Shown in pieces: positions 46,509-55,834 of a DNA stretch of 64,000 nucleotides. Below the pieces are notes generated by a model that had not been told where the DNA came from, made no database searches, and saw only the letters and a program-made list of their open reading frames with translations. Within the stretch, counting starts at the first letter, position 1; each line of letters starts with the position of its first letter. This DNA comes from UBA1672 sp051967755 (GTDB taxonomy: Bacteria > Pseudomonadota > Alphaproteobacteria > Micavibrionales > Micavibrionaceae): NCBI GenBank assembly GCA_051967755.1, contig JBQDYD010000001.1, positions 1 to 64,000 of the forward strand, in the 5' to 3' direction. A program made the translations under genes and the position numbers.

Positions 46509-47573
46509 TTAAGCGGAAGCCGCTTTCTTTTCTACGCCTGTGATATCTGCAGTATTTTGTGCAATATCCCCTGCAGAGACTTGTGCGGCCTTGGCTTGTA
46601 ATGATGCCTTTGCTGCATTTGATTTGCTCTCACCGGTATTTGCGCTTTGTTTATTACTATTCGCCGCAGAAGACTTACCCTTCTTGCCGTTACCGTTACC
46701 ATCATCAGGATCAACAGTCGCAGGCTGCTGCGTTAAAATACTAATCGTGTTAATCAGTGTTTTGCGCATCTCCTTACGCTCAACCACCATATCAATAATA
46801 CCATGTTCCAGCAGATATTCTGCTGTTTGGAAATTCTCAGGCAGTGTCTCACGCACTGTTTCTTCGATCACGCGGCGGCCTGCAAACCCAATCATTGCAC
46901 CCGGCTCGGCGATTTGAATATCACCAACCATCGCAAATGATGCACTCACACCACCTGTTGTCGGATCTGTCAAAATAACAATATAGGGAAGCTTTGCTTC
47001 TTTCACCATTTCCACGGCGATAATGCTGCGCGGCATTTGCATCAAAGACAGCATCCCTTCCTGCATTCTTGCGCCACCTGATGCAGGTATAGCAATAAAG
47101 GCCGCATTATCCTTAACCGCAGTTTCCGCGGCCTTAACGATGGCCTCACCAACGGCGGCGCCCATTGATCCACCCATATAGCGGAAATTGAAGGCGGCAA
47201 CGACAACAGGCAATCCGCCCATTTTACCGCGCGCAACGGTAATGGCTTCTTTCAAGCCTGTCTTGCTTTGTGCTTCTTTAATACGATCAACATATTTTTT
47301 ACGGTCTTTAAACTTTAGCGGGTCTTGCGCAACCTTTGGCAGGTCAACTGTTTGATATTTACCGTCATCAAACATCATCTCCAAACGGTCTTTTACGCTA
47401 AAACGTAAATGATGGTTACAGTGGTAACAAACATTATGATTGGCATCCAAATCACGATGGAACAACATCGCCTCACAAGACGGGCATTTCTGCCACAAAT
47501 TATCAGGCACTTCCTTTTGCTCACTCACAAAAGAGCGAATACGCGGGGGGATGAAGTTAGTCAGCCAATTCAT
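46509..47573 (-). CDS. accD: Acetyl-CoA carboxylase carboxyltransferase subunit beta
   Basis: Beta subunit of the carboxyltransferase that makes malonyl-CoA for fatty acid synthesis. The zinc-binding CPSC and CYHC pairs are near the N-terminus, the crotonase-type core includes IAIPASGGARMQEGMLSLMQM, and LTDPTTGGVSASF is an oxyanion loop. A long C-terminal tail (about 285-354), rich in Ala, Ser, Lys and Asn, is low complexity and probably disordered; it lengthens the protein to 354 residues. It follows trpA by 79 bases, as in many Proteobacteria. Confidence 0.95.
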   Translation of the reverse strand: MNWLTNFIPPRIRSFVSEQKEVPDNLWQKCPSCEAMLFHRDLDANHNVCYHCNHHLRFSVKDRLEMMFDDGKYQTVDLPKVAQDPLKFKDRKKYVDRIKEAQSKTGLKEAITVARGKMGGLPVVVAAFNFRYMGGSMGAAVGEAIVKAAETAVKDNAAFIAIPASGGARMQEGMLSLMQMPRSIIAVEMVKEAKLPYIVILTDPTTGGVSASFAMVGDIQIAEPGAMIGFAGRRVIEETVRETLPENFQTAEYLLEHGIIDMVVERKEMRKTLINTISILTQQPATVDPDDGNGNGKKGKSSAANSNKQSANTGESKSNAAKASLQAKAAQVSAGDIAQNTADITGVEKKAASA

Positions 47574-47652
47574 TTTTAATTCCTGTTTAAATTAACGCTC
47601 AGCAATTGCAGAAATACGATACAAAGTCAACATATCCGGTCAGTGATAAGAC

Positions 47653-48447
47653 CTAAAGAACCTTAGAAAGAGACCGAACAAAATCAGTTACGGCTTCTTT
47701 ATTTCCGCTATTATCGCCTATATCTTTCATTTTATCAACGATAGACGATCCCACCACTACTGCATCGCCTAAAACCGACATTTCCTGTGCATCGTTTGGC
47801 GTCTTTATCCCAAAGCCAATCGCAATGGGCAGGTCAGTTTTGCTGTTAATCAAGTCCAGATGCGGTTTTAAGGCGCCTACATCGGCTTTTTTCGTGCCCG
47901 TAACCCCTGCAATGGAAACATAGTATAAAAAGCCGCTCGCGCCGTTTAAAACGACTTTCAGGCGCTCTTCATCGGTTGTCGGGGTAATCAGGCGAATCAT
48001 ATCAATGCCCGCCGCATCACTATATTGCCGCAGCTCACCATCCTCTTCAGGGGGCAGATCAACAATAATCAAGCCATCAACACCTGCGTCTTTGATGTCC
48101 GTAATGAATTTTTCTAAGCCATATGCGTAAAGCGGGTTCGCATATCCCATTAAGATAATCGGCGTGGTGTCATTACCGCCGCGAAATTCACGCACCATAT
48201 CGATGGTGTGTTTCATATTCGCACCTGCCTTAAGCGCGCGCTGCCCCGCATGTTGAATGGTCACACCATCTGCGGCGGGGTCAGTGAACGGCATACCAAT
48301 TTCAATGACATCGGCACCCGCATCGGGCAGATCCTTTAAAACAGCCAATGATGTTTTCAGATCAGGGTCACCGGCCATGATGAACGTGACCAAACCTTTA
48401 CGTCCGTCGGCTTTTAATTTTTCAAATGTGGTCGATATTCTGCTCAT
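47653..48447 (-). CDS. trpA: Tryptophan synthase alpha subunit
   Basis: Cleaves indole-glycerol phosphate to indole, passing it to TrpB. The 264 residues show VIEIGMPFTDPAADG with catalytic Glu and Asp, and FLYYVSIAGVTGTK. It begins four bases after the end of a GyrI-like gene, which itself overlaps the trpB stop. So the trpB-gyrI-trpA order is one operon. Confidence 0.96.
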   Translation of the reverse strand: MSRISTTFEKLKADGRKGLVTFIMAGDPDLKTSLAVLKDLPDAGADVIEIGMPFTDPAADGVTIQHAGQRALKAGANMKHTIDMVREFRGGNDTTPIILMGYANPLYAYGLEKFITDIKDAGVDGLIIVDLPPEEDGELRQYSDAAGIDMIRLITPTTDEERLKVVLNGASGFLYYVSIAGVTGTKKADVGALKPHLDLINSKTDLPIAIGFGIKTPNDAQEMSVLGDAVVVGSSIVDKMKDIGDNSGNKEAVTDFVRSLSKVL

Positions 48448-48451
48448 ATCA

Positions 48452-48949
48452 CTACTTTTCTAAATTCAATCCTATGGCCACGAGCACTTCATGCACGCCC
48501 TCTTCGAAGAAACGCTGACCGTATACTTCGAAATCCGTTTCAAAACGGCGATCCAGATCGCTTTGCCAAATCGCGGTCCATGTTTCTATCAACGCTTTGG
48601 GCTGCTCGCCCGCCGCGCTCATCATCGCGTAATCCGCCTTTTGCACTTCGACATGATGCAAATGATCCTTCATTTCAGGGTCACCTGAAATCTTGTATCC
48701 GATCGTCAGACGATAGGGCTGTGTGTGGTCGCCCTCATAATCTGAATAAACGGCGTAAATCACATCATCGACGCGGTTCGGCACATCCATGCCGATACTT
48801 TGTCCGAAAAAGCTCTCCCATAAGCCGTTAATTTCCTCACTGGCGTTTTCATTGCCTGAAATCACTTTCGAAACACCAACAACGGAAAAGGCCGGAATGG
48901 TTTCCAGTCCGGCTTTTACTTCGTAATCTTGCGCGCTTTGTACACTCAT
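48452..48949 (-). CDS. GyrI-like/effector-binding-domain protein
   Basis: Stand-alone GyrI-like (AraC effector-binding) small-molecule-binding domain of 165 residues, as judged from the pattern IPAFSVVGVSKVISG, GLWESFF, IYAVYSDYEGD, TIGYKISGDPE, KADYAMMSA and a closing WQSDLDRRFETDFEVYG. Such domains bind drugs or hydrophobic ligands, and some are DNA gyrase inhibitors or hydrolases. It lies between trpB (ATGA overlap at 48946-48949) and trpA (four-base gap). It may therefore bind an indole-type metabolite, but this is inference from position only. Confidence 0.78.
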   Translation of the reverse strand: MSVQSAQDYEVKAGLETIPAFSVVGVSKVISGNENASEEINGLWESFFGQSIGMDVPNRVDDVIYAVYSDYEGDHTQPYRLTIGYKISGDPEMKDHLHHVEVQKADYAMMSAAGEQPKALIETWTAIWQSDLDRRFETDFEVYGQRFFEEGVHEVLVAIGLNLEK

Positions 48950-50157
48950 GAGATTTTAACCCCTAATTTATCTGCAACCGTGAAAATATCCTTATCCCCG
49001 CGGCCGCATAAATTCATGACGATGATATGGTCTTTGGGCAAGCCCCCTGCGATTTTCTTAACATGCGCAAATGCGTGAGACGGCTCAAGCGCAGGAATAA
49101 TCCCCTCCAACTTTGAACACAACTGAAACGCTTCTAACGCCTCATCATCAGTGACATTCACATACTCAACGCGTTTTTGATCAAACAGCCAAGCATGCTC
49201 CGGCCCGATACCAGGATAATCAAGCCCCGCAGAAATAGAATGCGCCTCTTGAATTTGCCCGTCTTCGTTTTGAAGGAAATACGTCTGCATACCGTGTAAT
49301 ACGCCCGGCTTCCCGCCTTTTAAACTTGCGGCGTGCTGGTCTGTATCTACGCCCAAGCCCCCTGCCTCGACACCAATCATATTCACATCCGCATCATCCA
49401 AGAACGGGTAGAATAAACCCATTGCGTTTGATCCGCCACCAATGGCCGCGATCAAGGTATCAGGAAGACGGCCTTCGCGTTCAAGCATTTGTTCCTTGGT
49501 TTCCTTACCGATCACAGATTGGAAATCACGCACCATCGCGGGGAATGGGTGCGGCCCGCCGACTGTGCCAATCAAATAATATGTGTCATGCACATTCGCA
49601 ACCCAATCACGCATGGCTTCGTTCATTGCATCTTTTAGCGATGCCGAGCCTGCATCGACGCTGCGTACCTCTGCGCCCAATAATTTCATACGAAATACAT
49701 TCGGTGCCTGACGTTCAACGTCTTTTGCGCCCATAAAGACCGTGCACGGCATATCAAATAATGCGCAAACCGTTGCCGTTGCCACGCCGTGCTGCCCTGC
49801 GCCTGTTTCGGCGATAATACGCGTCTTGCCCATGCGTTTGGCCAGCAACGCCTGCCCGATACAATGGTTAATCTTGTGCGCGCCTGTATGGTTCAGTTCA
49901 TCACGTTTAAAATAGATTTTCGCACCGCCAAAATGCTCAGTTGTTTTTTCAGCAAAATAAAGCGGTGACGGGCGGCCGATATAATGGGTGGCCAGATCTT
50001 CGAACTCCGCCCAAAATGCGGGGTCGTTTTTCGCCTTTTCCCATGCTTCACCAACCGACAAAATAAGGGGCATTAGCGTTTCTGCAACGTAACGTCCACC
50101 ATATTGACCAAAATGCCCGCGCTCGTCGGGCTGATTTTTATACGAATTCACTGTCAT
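48946..50157 (-). CDS. trpB: Tryptophan synthase beta subunit
   Basis: PLP enzyme joining indole and serine to tryptophan. The 403 residues show GRPSPLYFAEKTTEHFGGA, TGAHKINHCIGQALLAKRMG with the PLP lysine, ETGAGQHGVATATVCAL and IGGGSNAMGLFYPF. It lies nine bases after trpF on the same strand. Confidence 0.97.
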   Translation of the reverse strand: MTVNSYKNQPDERGHFGQYGGRYVAETLMPLILSVGEAWEKAKNDPAFWAEFEDLATHYIGRPSPLYFAEKTTEHFGGAKIYFKRDELNHTGAHKINHCIGQALLAKRMGKTRIIAETGAGQHGVATATVCALFDMPCTVFMGAKDVERQAPNVFRMKLLGAEVRSVDAGSASLKDAMNEAMRDWVANVHDTYYLIGTVGGPHPFPAMVRDFQSVIGKETKEQMLEREGRLPDTLIAAIGGGSNAMGLFYPFLDDADVNMIGVEAGGLGVDTDQHAASLKGGKPGVLHGMQTYFLQNEDGQIQEAHSISAGLDYPGIGPEHAWLFDQKRVEYVNVTDDEALEAFQLCSKLEGIIPALEPSHAFAHVKKIAGGLPKDHIIVMNLCGRGDKDIFTVADKLGVKIS

Positions 50158-50166
50158 GGGATCGAT

Positions 50167-50802
50167 TTATACCCCTTTCACGGCCTCAATAAAAGCCCTG
50201 ATTTTATTCTCATCCTTTACGCCGCGGCTACGCTCTACGCCCGATGATACATCAACTGCATTCGGGGAAAGCGAGGTGAGCGCATCCGCGATATTTTCGG
50301 CGCTCAAACCACCTGAGAGCATCCACGGCTTATCAAATGTTTTCTCCGACAAAATTGACCAATCAAAACTTTTGCCCGTACCGCCCGGCATATTCGGGTC
50401 GGCCGATTTTGCATCAAACAAATACCAATCCGCATCGGTGTAATCGCCGACATGGGCGATGTCAGATTCCTCACGCACGGGGAATGCCTTGATAATCGGC
50501 ATATGATATTTGGCCTTGATTTCCGATACGCGCGCAGGCGTTTCATCATTATGCAGCTGTATGATATCAAGCTGCACCTTGCCAAGCACCGCGTCCAGCT
50601 CTTCATCACTTGGATCAACAAACAGACCAACGCCGCGCACACCTGTCGGCAACATGCCCGCAAGCTCCTTGGCCGTATCAATTTCAATATGTCTGGGGGA
50701 TGGCGGATAAAACACAAATCCGATATAACGCGCGCCCGCCTCTATCGCGGCGTTGAGCGCTTCGGGGGTTTTAACGCCACATATTTTAACTTGAGCGGTC
50801 AT
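50167..50802 (-). CDS. trpF: Phosphoribosylanthranilate isomerase
   Basis: Third step of tryptophan synthesis from anthranilate. It is a TIM barrel of 211 residues with VKICGVKTPEALNAAI at the N-terminus (catalytic Cys), GFVFYPPSPRHI, and VDVSSGVERSRGVKD at the C-terminus. It is followed by trpB and preceded, 12 bases away, by an unusual membrane protein gene. trpC, trpD and trpE are not in this window. Confidence 0.95.
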   Translation of the reverse strand: MTAQVKICGVKTPEALNAAIEAGARYIGFVFYPPSPRHIEIDTAKELAGMLPTGVRGVGLFVDPSDEELDAVLGKVQLDIIQLHNDETPARVSEIKAKYHMPIIKAFPVREESDIAHVGDYTDADWYLFDAKSADPNMPGGTGKSFDWSILSEKTFDKPWMLSGGLSAENIADALTSLSPNAVDVSSGVERSRGVKDENKIRAFIEAVKGV

Positions 50803-50814
50803 TTATTAGATACC

Positions 50815-51756
50815 TTAGAATGGAGTTTCATCCTGAATTTCTTTTCTTTCACGCGCTCTCGCCTTCTGTTCCGGGTCAATTTTCTGCCTCGGGCCGCGAT
50901 CATGCCCTACCGAGGGAATAGCAACATTTTGCGTGGCATATCGATAATAATTCGCCACCACAGCCGTAGAATGTGCATACATCATAGGAGTAAAATACAA
51001 AGCAACAGGAAGGGTAATCAAAGCGAAATTGAGATAGCTTATGACGTGAGCATTGAAAATATTCTTGCCTGCAAAATGCATACACAATGTTACCAAGAAA
51101 ACGTAGCCTAACAACATCAATATAAGCTTTATGTTTGCCATTAGGCCTGAGGCAATAATTTTCCATACATATCCATCACCTAGAGCATATGCCTGCGATA
51201 AAGTGATTTTATCTCCCACGGTCATTGCGGCGAAATAAAAATTCAAACGTACACAAGCGTAAAATATAAAGCCCGCACCAAAACAAAGATAAATTAAGAC
51301 TGCCAATTTTCCAGCCTGCGCTACAATATATGAGCCTGTAACGAGCGCAATCCCCATTGCTACGCCAACCAAAAGCAAAACACCAAGTAGTTTTAACTCA
51401 GCCTTTTTAGGCTTGATAGGTGACATGACGCTCTGCCCTGCCCCTTTCAAACAAACCCTCATCCATGAAATCATAAATACAAAATACAGATAAAGCCCCA
51501 AAATATTCAGGCCAACCCCCATTTGCTTTGTTTGTTTTATTGCGCGATAATTTCCAAAAGCATCCTTCTGCAAAACAACGCCTTTAGGTTTATCCAACAA
51601 AAATTCTGCTAGTATTACATCCACAAGATAAACACCAAAAACCATAGCAATTATCGGCGTTAATATATCCCATACAACAACAGAATGATGGTCTACAAAA
51701 CGCCTTGCGTTTCGTGCTGTTTCTTTTATACCGCTTGTGGGTTCAAATGCGTACAT
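50815..51756 (-). CDS. Multi-pass membrane protein, unknown function
   Basis: Inner-membrane protein of 313 residues with about six hydrophobic segments (near 30-50, 85-105, 124-145, 150-175, 210-230 and 240-265). The C-terminal tail is basic and charged (PRQKIDPEQKARARERKE). No family recognised; it is not a tryptophan or pyrimidine transporter that I recognise. It lies between pyrF (one-base gap) and trpF (12-base gap), interrupting an otherwise typical order, so it is likely co-transcribed. Confidence 0.75.
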   Translation of the reverse strand: MYAFEPTSGIKETARNARRFVDHHSVVVWDILTPIIAMVFGVYLVDVILAEFLLDKPKGVVLQKDAFGNYRAIKQTKQMGVGLNILGLYLYFVFMISWMRVCLKGAGQSVMSPIKPKKAELKLLGVLLLVGVAMGIALVTGSYIVAQAGKLAVLIYLCFGAGFIFYACVRLNFYFAAMTVGDKITLSQAYALGDGYVWKIIASGLMANIKLILMLLGYVFLVTLCMHFAGKNIFNAHVISYLNFALITLPVALYFTPMMYAHSTAVVANYYRYATQNVAIPSVGHDRGPRQKIDPEQKARARERKEIQDETPF

Positions 51757-51757
51757 G

Positions 51758-52450
51758 TCACAAACTCGCGATGATATCCGCGGCGGCTTTGGCAGGATCT
51801 TCCGCGTTTGTAATCGGACGACCGATCACCAAGTGGCGCGCACCGGCATCAAGGGCCTCTTTCGGGGTCATGACACGTTTTTGATCATCATGGCTGCTGC
51901 CTGCGGGGCGAATCCCCGGAACCATAAGAACAAAGTCCTCACCGCAGGCTTCTCTGATCCCTACGATTTCATGGGATGAACATACCACACCCGCAAGACC
52001 GGATTCTTTGGTTAAAAGCGCGAGTTGCTTTACCACAGTAGAGAGCCCCTCAACAAAGCCCATACGCTCAATCTCTTCGCTATCTAATGACGTCAAAAGC
52101 GTCACAGCAAGAAGCTTTGTGTCTTTATGACAGGCTGCGATTGCGGCCTCCATCATATCGTGACCGCCAGAGGCATGCACATTTAGGTATGCAGGGGTAA
52201 AGTTGCGGCAAATACCGCGCACCGCGCCGGCAACAGTGTTTGGAATATCGTGATATTTAAGATCGATAAATAATTCTACGTCTGGCGCCTTTTTCAAAAC
52301 TGCCTCTATGCCTTGCAAACCGAAATGATTGAAGAATTCCAAGCCCAGCTTAATGCCGCCCGTTACAGGGCCGACAGCCGCGGCCAAATCGCACGCGCGA
52401 TCAAGGTCTGCCGTATCAATTGCACAGAATATTTTTGCGTCATGTGTCAT
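51758..52450 (-). CDS. pyrF: Orotidine-5'-phosphate decarboxylase
   Basis: Final step of UMP synthesis. The 230 residues show FIDLKYHDIPNTV, the catalytic DxKxxD motif, plus VHASGGHDMMEAA and MVPGIRPAGSS. lapA precedes it by 12 bases. Confidence 0.96.
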   Translation of the reverse strand: MTHDAKIFCAIDTADLDRACDLAAAVGPVTGGIKLGLEFFNHFGLQGIEAVLKKAPDVELFIDLKYHDIPNTVAGAVRGICRNFTPAYLNVHASGGHDMMEAAIAACHKDTKLLAVTLLTSLDSEEIERMGFVEGLSTVVKQLALLTKESGLAGVVCSSHEIVGIREACGEDFVLMVPGIRPAGSSHDDQKRVMTPKEALDAGARHLVIGRPITNAEDPAKAAADIIASL

Positions 52451-52462
52451 AATTTTATTTTC

Positions 52463-52795
52463 TTATTGAGAGGGTAAAGCGGGAAACATCTCTTGAGCGG
52501 GCGGCTTAGGTGAGAATTTATCCTCCTTAAGCTTCGTGACTTCCTTCTCAAGATGTTTGATTTCTTTTTTCTTTTTGCGGCGATCTTTACGCAAAGTGCT
52601 GCTGTTTATCCAAACCATAAACGCCCCTACGACAAAACCAACCACAACACCGCCTAAAGCGATCAAATAAAGAGGCACAGCCATCGGATCATGGATCGGG
52701 CTGTAGATTACATCAACAGGTTGCGTGTTAAAAGCAGCAAAAGCCGCCACAAGAACTGTCAGAATGACTGCTAAGAGAGTGCGGAAAAATGACAT
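52463..52795 (-). CDS. lapA: LapA-family (DUF1049) inner-membrane protein
   Basis: Small membrane protein (110 residues) of the LapA family that in E. coli works with LapB in LPS assembly control. Two transmembrane helices (about 5-22 and 40-62) with the family spacing FNTQPVDVIYSP between them precede a basic coiled-coil tail (LRKDRRKKKKEIKHLEKEVTKLKED). The tail may contact partners in the cytoplasm. AAGG lies five bases before ATG. No lapB is adjacent here. Confidence 0.85.
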   Translation of the reverse strand: MSFFRTLLAVILTVLVAAFAAFNTQPVDVIYSPIHDPMAVPLYLIALGGVVVGFVVGAFMVWINSSTLRKDRRKKKKEIKHLEKEVTKLKEDKFSPKPPAQEMFPALPSQ

Positions 52796-52814
52796 GGGCC
52801 TTCTATATCACAAG

Positions 52815-53093
52815 TTAGTCGTTAAGTTTTTCACGCAAAGCTTTACCGGTTTTGAAGAATGGCAGGCGTTTCGCTTCCACATGAACAGTTTCCCCTGTTC
52901 TTGGGTTACGTCCGACGCGCGCGTCACGGTGCTTTACAGAAAACGCACCAAACCCTCTGAGCTCAACACGATCACCTTCCGCCAAAGCATCGGAGATTTC
53001 ATTAAAAACCGTTTCAACGATTTTTTCTACGTCACGCAGATAAAGATGAGGGTTCATATCAGCTAAACGCTGTATCAGTTCTGACTTCGTCAT
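52815..53093 (-). CDS. ihfB: Integration host factor beta subunit
   Basis: DNA-bending protein of the HU/IHF family, pairing with IhfA. The 92 residues from the ATG at 53093 begin MTKSELIQRLADMNPHL and contain the beta-arm signature GRNPRTGETVHV. AAGGA lies nine bases upstream. A TTG extension at 53138 is not supported. Position between rpsA and lapA is conserved in Proteobacteria. Confidence 0.95.
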   Translation of the reverse strand: MTKSELIQRLADMNPHLYLRDVEKIVETVFNEISDALAEGDRVELRGFGAFSVKHRDARVGRNPRTGETVHVEAKRLPFFKTGKALREKLND

Positions 53094-53235
53094 ACTAAAA
53101 CGTCCTTTTTCTGTTTCAACAAGGAACAGTTTATACAAATATTTTTTACGAATATATATTTAGAGTGCCTTATATATGGACATTCGTCAAGCAAAACCCA
53201 TTGATAGAAAACAATTTTTTATAATTACGCAAAAT

Positions 53236-53259
53236 AAAAGCCGATCGAAATCGGCTTTT
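53236..53259 (-). terminator. Intrinsic terminator after rpsA
   Basis: Ten-base stem AAAAGCCGAT/ATCGGCTTTT with a four-base loop that reads TTCG on the minus strand, followed there by ATTTTG. It lies just beyond the rpsA stop codon at 53288. Confidence 0.88.
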
Positions 53260-53287
53260 AAAAAATCAAAAAAGTTCCAAAAAATTT

Positions 53288-55015
53288 TTATTTTTTGTCC
53301 TTGTCACCTTTTTCTTGGTTTTCCTGAAGGGCTGCACCAAGGATATCACCAAGTGATGCTCCGCTTTCAGTTGAACCAAAGTCTTTCATTGCCTGCTTGT
53401 CTTCATCGATTTCACGGGCTTTGATTGAAAGCGTAACTTTACGGTTTTTCTTATCAACAGAGATGATCTTTGCGTCAACCTTCTCACCGACCGCGAAACG
53501 GTCAGGGCGTTGCTCTGAACGCTCACGAGACAAGTCAGACTTCTTGATCACACCAGTCACATTGTCATTGACTGCAACATCAACAGATGAAGAACCAATT
53601 TCTGTGATTGTACATGTTACAACCGCACCTTTTGCCATACCGGACATTGCGCCTTCATATGGGTCATCGCTTAGTTGCTTGATACCAAGTGCAATACGCT
53701 CACGCTCAGGATCCATTTCAAGGATCTTCGCTTTAACCATATCGCCTTTCTTAAAGTCTTTCAGTACGTCTTCTGTCTGATCTTCCCAAGAAATATCAGA
53801 AAGGTGAACCATACCGTCAATCTCTTCTGTAAGACCAACAAACAGACCAAATTCAGTGATGTTACGTACTTCACCTTCAATTTCCTGATCAACCTGGAAG
53901 TCTTTAGAGAATGTTTCCCAAGGATTGTCCTGACATTGTTTCAAGCCAAGTGAAATACGGCGTTTCTCAAGGTCAACCTCAAGCACCTCAACTTCAACTT
54001 CCTGAGATGTTGAAACGATTTTACCCGGATGTACGTTTTTCTTTGTCCATGACATTTCAGAAACGTGAACAAGACCTTCGATACCGTCTTCAAGCTCAAC
54101 AAATGCACCGTAATCAGCGATGTTGCTGATGCGGCCTGTGAAACGTTCGCCAACAGCATACTTGCCGCCAACATTTTCCCAAGGATCAGTTTCAAGCTGC
54201 TTCATACCAAGTGAGATACGCTGTGTCTCTTCGTTATAACGAACAACCTGTACTTCAACAGTTTGACCGATTTGAAGAACTTCAGTTGGGTGATTAACAC
54301 GTTTCCAAGAAATGTCAGTAACGTGCAACAGACCGTCAACACCACCAAGATCAACGAATGCACCGTAATCTGTGATATTCTTAACGATCCCTTCAAGAAC
54401 CTGACCTTCAGCCAGATTTTCAAGAAGTTCACCGCGCTGTTCCTGACGTGACTCTTCAAGGATTGAACGACGGGAAACAACGATGTTTCCGCGGCTACGA
54501 TCCATTTTAAGAACGTGGAACGGCTGTGGTGTGTTCATCAATGGCTTGATGTCACGAACCGGACGAATGTCCACTTGTGAACCAGGCAAGAACGCAACAG
54601 CGCCACCAAGATCAACTGTAAATCCACCTTTAACCTGACCAAAGATTTGTCCTGTGACACGCTCTCCGGCTTCGTGGGATTTTTCAAGTTCTAACCAAAC
54701 TTCTTCTCTACGTGCTTTTTCACGTGAAAGAACAGATACACCGTCGCGGTTTTCCATGCGTTCAACGAACACTTCAACGGTATCTCCAACTTTAATTTCA
54801 GGGTCTTCTCCGGGCTTGGAGAATTCCATTTTAGGAACGCGGCCTTCTGATTTCAGACCAACATCCACAAGGACGTGATCATCATCAAGACCGATCACAA
54901 CGCCTTTTACAACGCTTCCTTCGAATTTTTCATTTTCACCGAGAGTTTCACCCAGAAGAGCTGCAAACTCTGCTGATTCCTCTCTGTCTTTTAGATTTGC
55001 GGCTACATGTGCCAT
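53288..55015 (-). CDS. rpsA: 30S ribosomal protein S1
   Basis: Binds mRNA at the 30S platform. The 575 residues contain six S1 OB-fold repeats. The later ones have clear copies of the pattern seen in GAFVDLGGVDGLLHVTDISW and GAFVELEDGIEGLVHVSEMSW, and the C-terminal repeat ends KVTLSIKAREIDE. The ATG at 55015 (MAHVAANLK) with AAAGGA eight bases upstream is used. A further ATG at 55033 would add six residues. It is flanked by cmk and ihfB, as usual. Confidence 0.97.
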   Translation of the reverse strand: MAHVAANLKDREESAEFAALLGETLGENEKFEGSVVKGVVIGLDDDHVLVDVGLKSEGRVPKMEFSKPGEDPEIKVGDTVEVFVERMENRDGVSVLSREKARREEVWLELEKSHEAGERVTGQIFGQVKGGFTVDLGGAVAFLPGSQVDIRPVRDIKPLMNTPQPFHVLKMDRSRGNIVVSRRSILEESRQEQRGELLENLAEGQVLEGIVKNITDYGAFVDLGGVDGLLHVTDISWKRVNHPTEVLQIGQTVEVQVVRYNEETQRISLGMKQLETDPWENVGGKYAVGERFTGRISNIADYGAFVELEDGIEGLVHVSEMSWTKKNVHPGKIVSTSQEVEVEVLEVDLEKRRISLGLKQCQDNPWETFSKDFQVDQEIEGEVRNITEFGLFVGLTEEIDGMVHLSDISWEDQTEDVLKDFKKGDMVKAKILEMDPERERIALGIKQLSDDPYEGAMSGMAKGAVVTCTITEIGSSSVDVAVNDNVTGVIKKSDLSRERSEQRPDRFAVGEKVDAKIISVDKKNRKVTLSIKAREIDEDKQAMKDFGSTESGASLGDILGAALQENQEKGDKDKK

Positions 55016-55157
55016 AATAATATTTCCTTTCAAAATTAAAATCGCACTGCCAAATTCTGACCTTCATTTGCAGATTGCCCGTTTTTCAGGAGGGCAGGCA
55101 AAATAGACAATGCGTGTTTTATGAAGATAATCTCGCTAATGCGCTTATTAATAATGC

Positions 55158-55829
55158 TTAGATATCGGCAAATGCCTTTTTCGCATATTCCAAGGCTTTG
55201 GCTAGTGCTTCGTCCTGCGATAAATCCGATGTATCAATGATAATCGCATCTTCTGCAGGCTTTAGCGGAGCCGCCTTTCGGCCGGTATCACGGGCATCGC
55301 GTGCACGCATATCCTCTAAAACGGCCTCATATGTAACGGGTATTCCCTTAGATTGCAACTCTTTCATGCGTCTTTCGGCGCGAATTTCCATATTTGCGGT
55401 AACATAGAGCTTTATTTGCGCCTGTGGGCATACAACCGTACCGATATCACGCCCGTCCAAAACGGCCCCCCTATTGGGCTCAGCAGGGCTTTGCGCGAAA
55501 TCTCTTTGCATTTGCAGCAACGCATCACGAACAGGCTGTATCGCCGCGACCTGAGAGGCCGCGTTACCGCTTTCATCCGTCCTCAGCTCAGGATTAGATA
55601 AAGTTTCGGGATTTGTGATTTTTTTCGCCAAAGACGCACAGGCCGCAAGCGCATCACCTTCATCAGACGGCGAACCACCCGATTGCAAAACTTCATACCC
55701 AACCGCGCGATATAACGCGCCCGTATCCATATGCGCAAAATTAAGATTTTCTGCCAACGCGCGCGCCAACGTGCCCTTCCCGCTTGCCGCGGGGCCGTCT
55801 ATCGCGATTATATATGGTGTATCTGACAT
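55158..55829 (-). CDS. cmk: Cytidylate kinase
   Basis: Phosphorylates CMP and dCMP. The 223 residues show the P-loop IDGPAASGKGTLARALA, MDTGALYRAVG and the conserved DGRDIGTVVCP. AGGA lies five bases before ATG. aroA precedes it by five bases on the same strand. Confidence 0.96.
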   Translation of the reverse strand: MSDTPYIIAIDGPAASGKGTLARALAENLNFAHMDTGALYRAVGYEVLQSGGSPSDEGDALAACASLAKKITNPETLSNPELRTDESGNAASQVAAIQPVRDALLQMQRDFAQSPAEPNRGAVLDGRDIGTVVCPQAQIKLYVTANMEIRAERRMKELQSKGIPVTYEAVLEDMRARDARDTGRKAAPLKPAEDAIIIDTSDLSQDEALAKALEYAKKAFADI

Positions 55830-55834
55830 ATTTC

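Noticed and set aside
50452..51111. Open frame of about 219 codons on the plus strand
   Set aside because: Antisense to trpF and the membrane orphan; no ribosome site and unlikely composition.
53288..55015. Near-repeated segments inside this region, possible tandem duplication
   Set aside because: They are the S1-domain repeats of ribosomal protein S1, as expected for the family.
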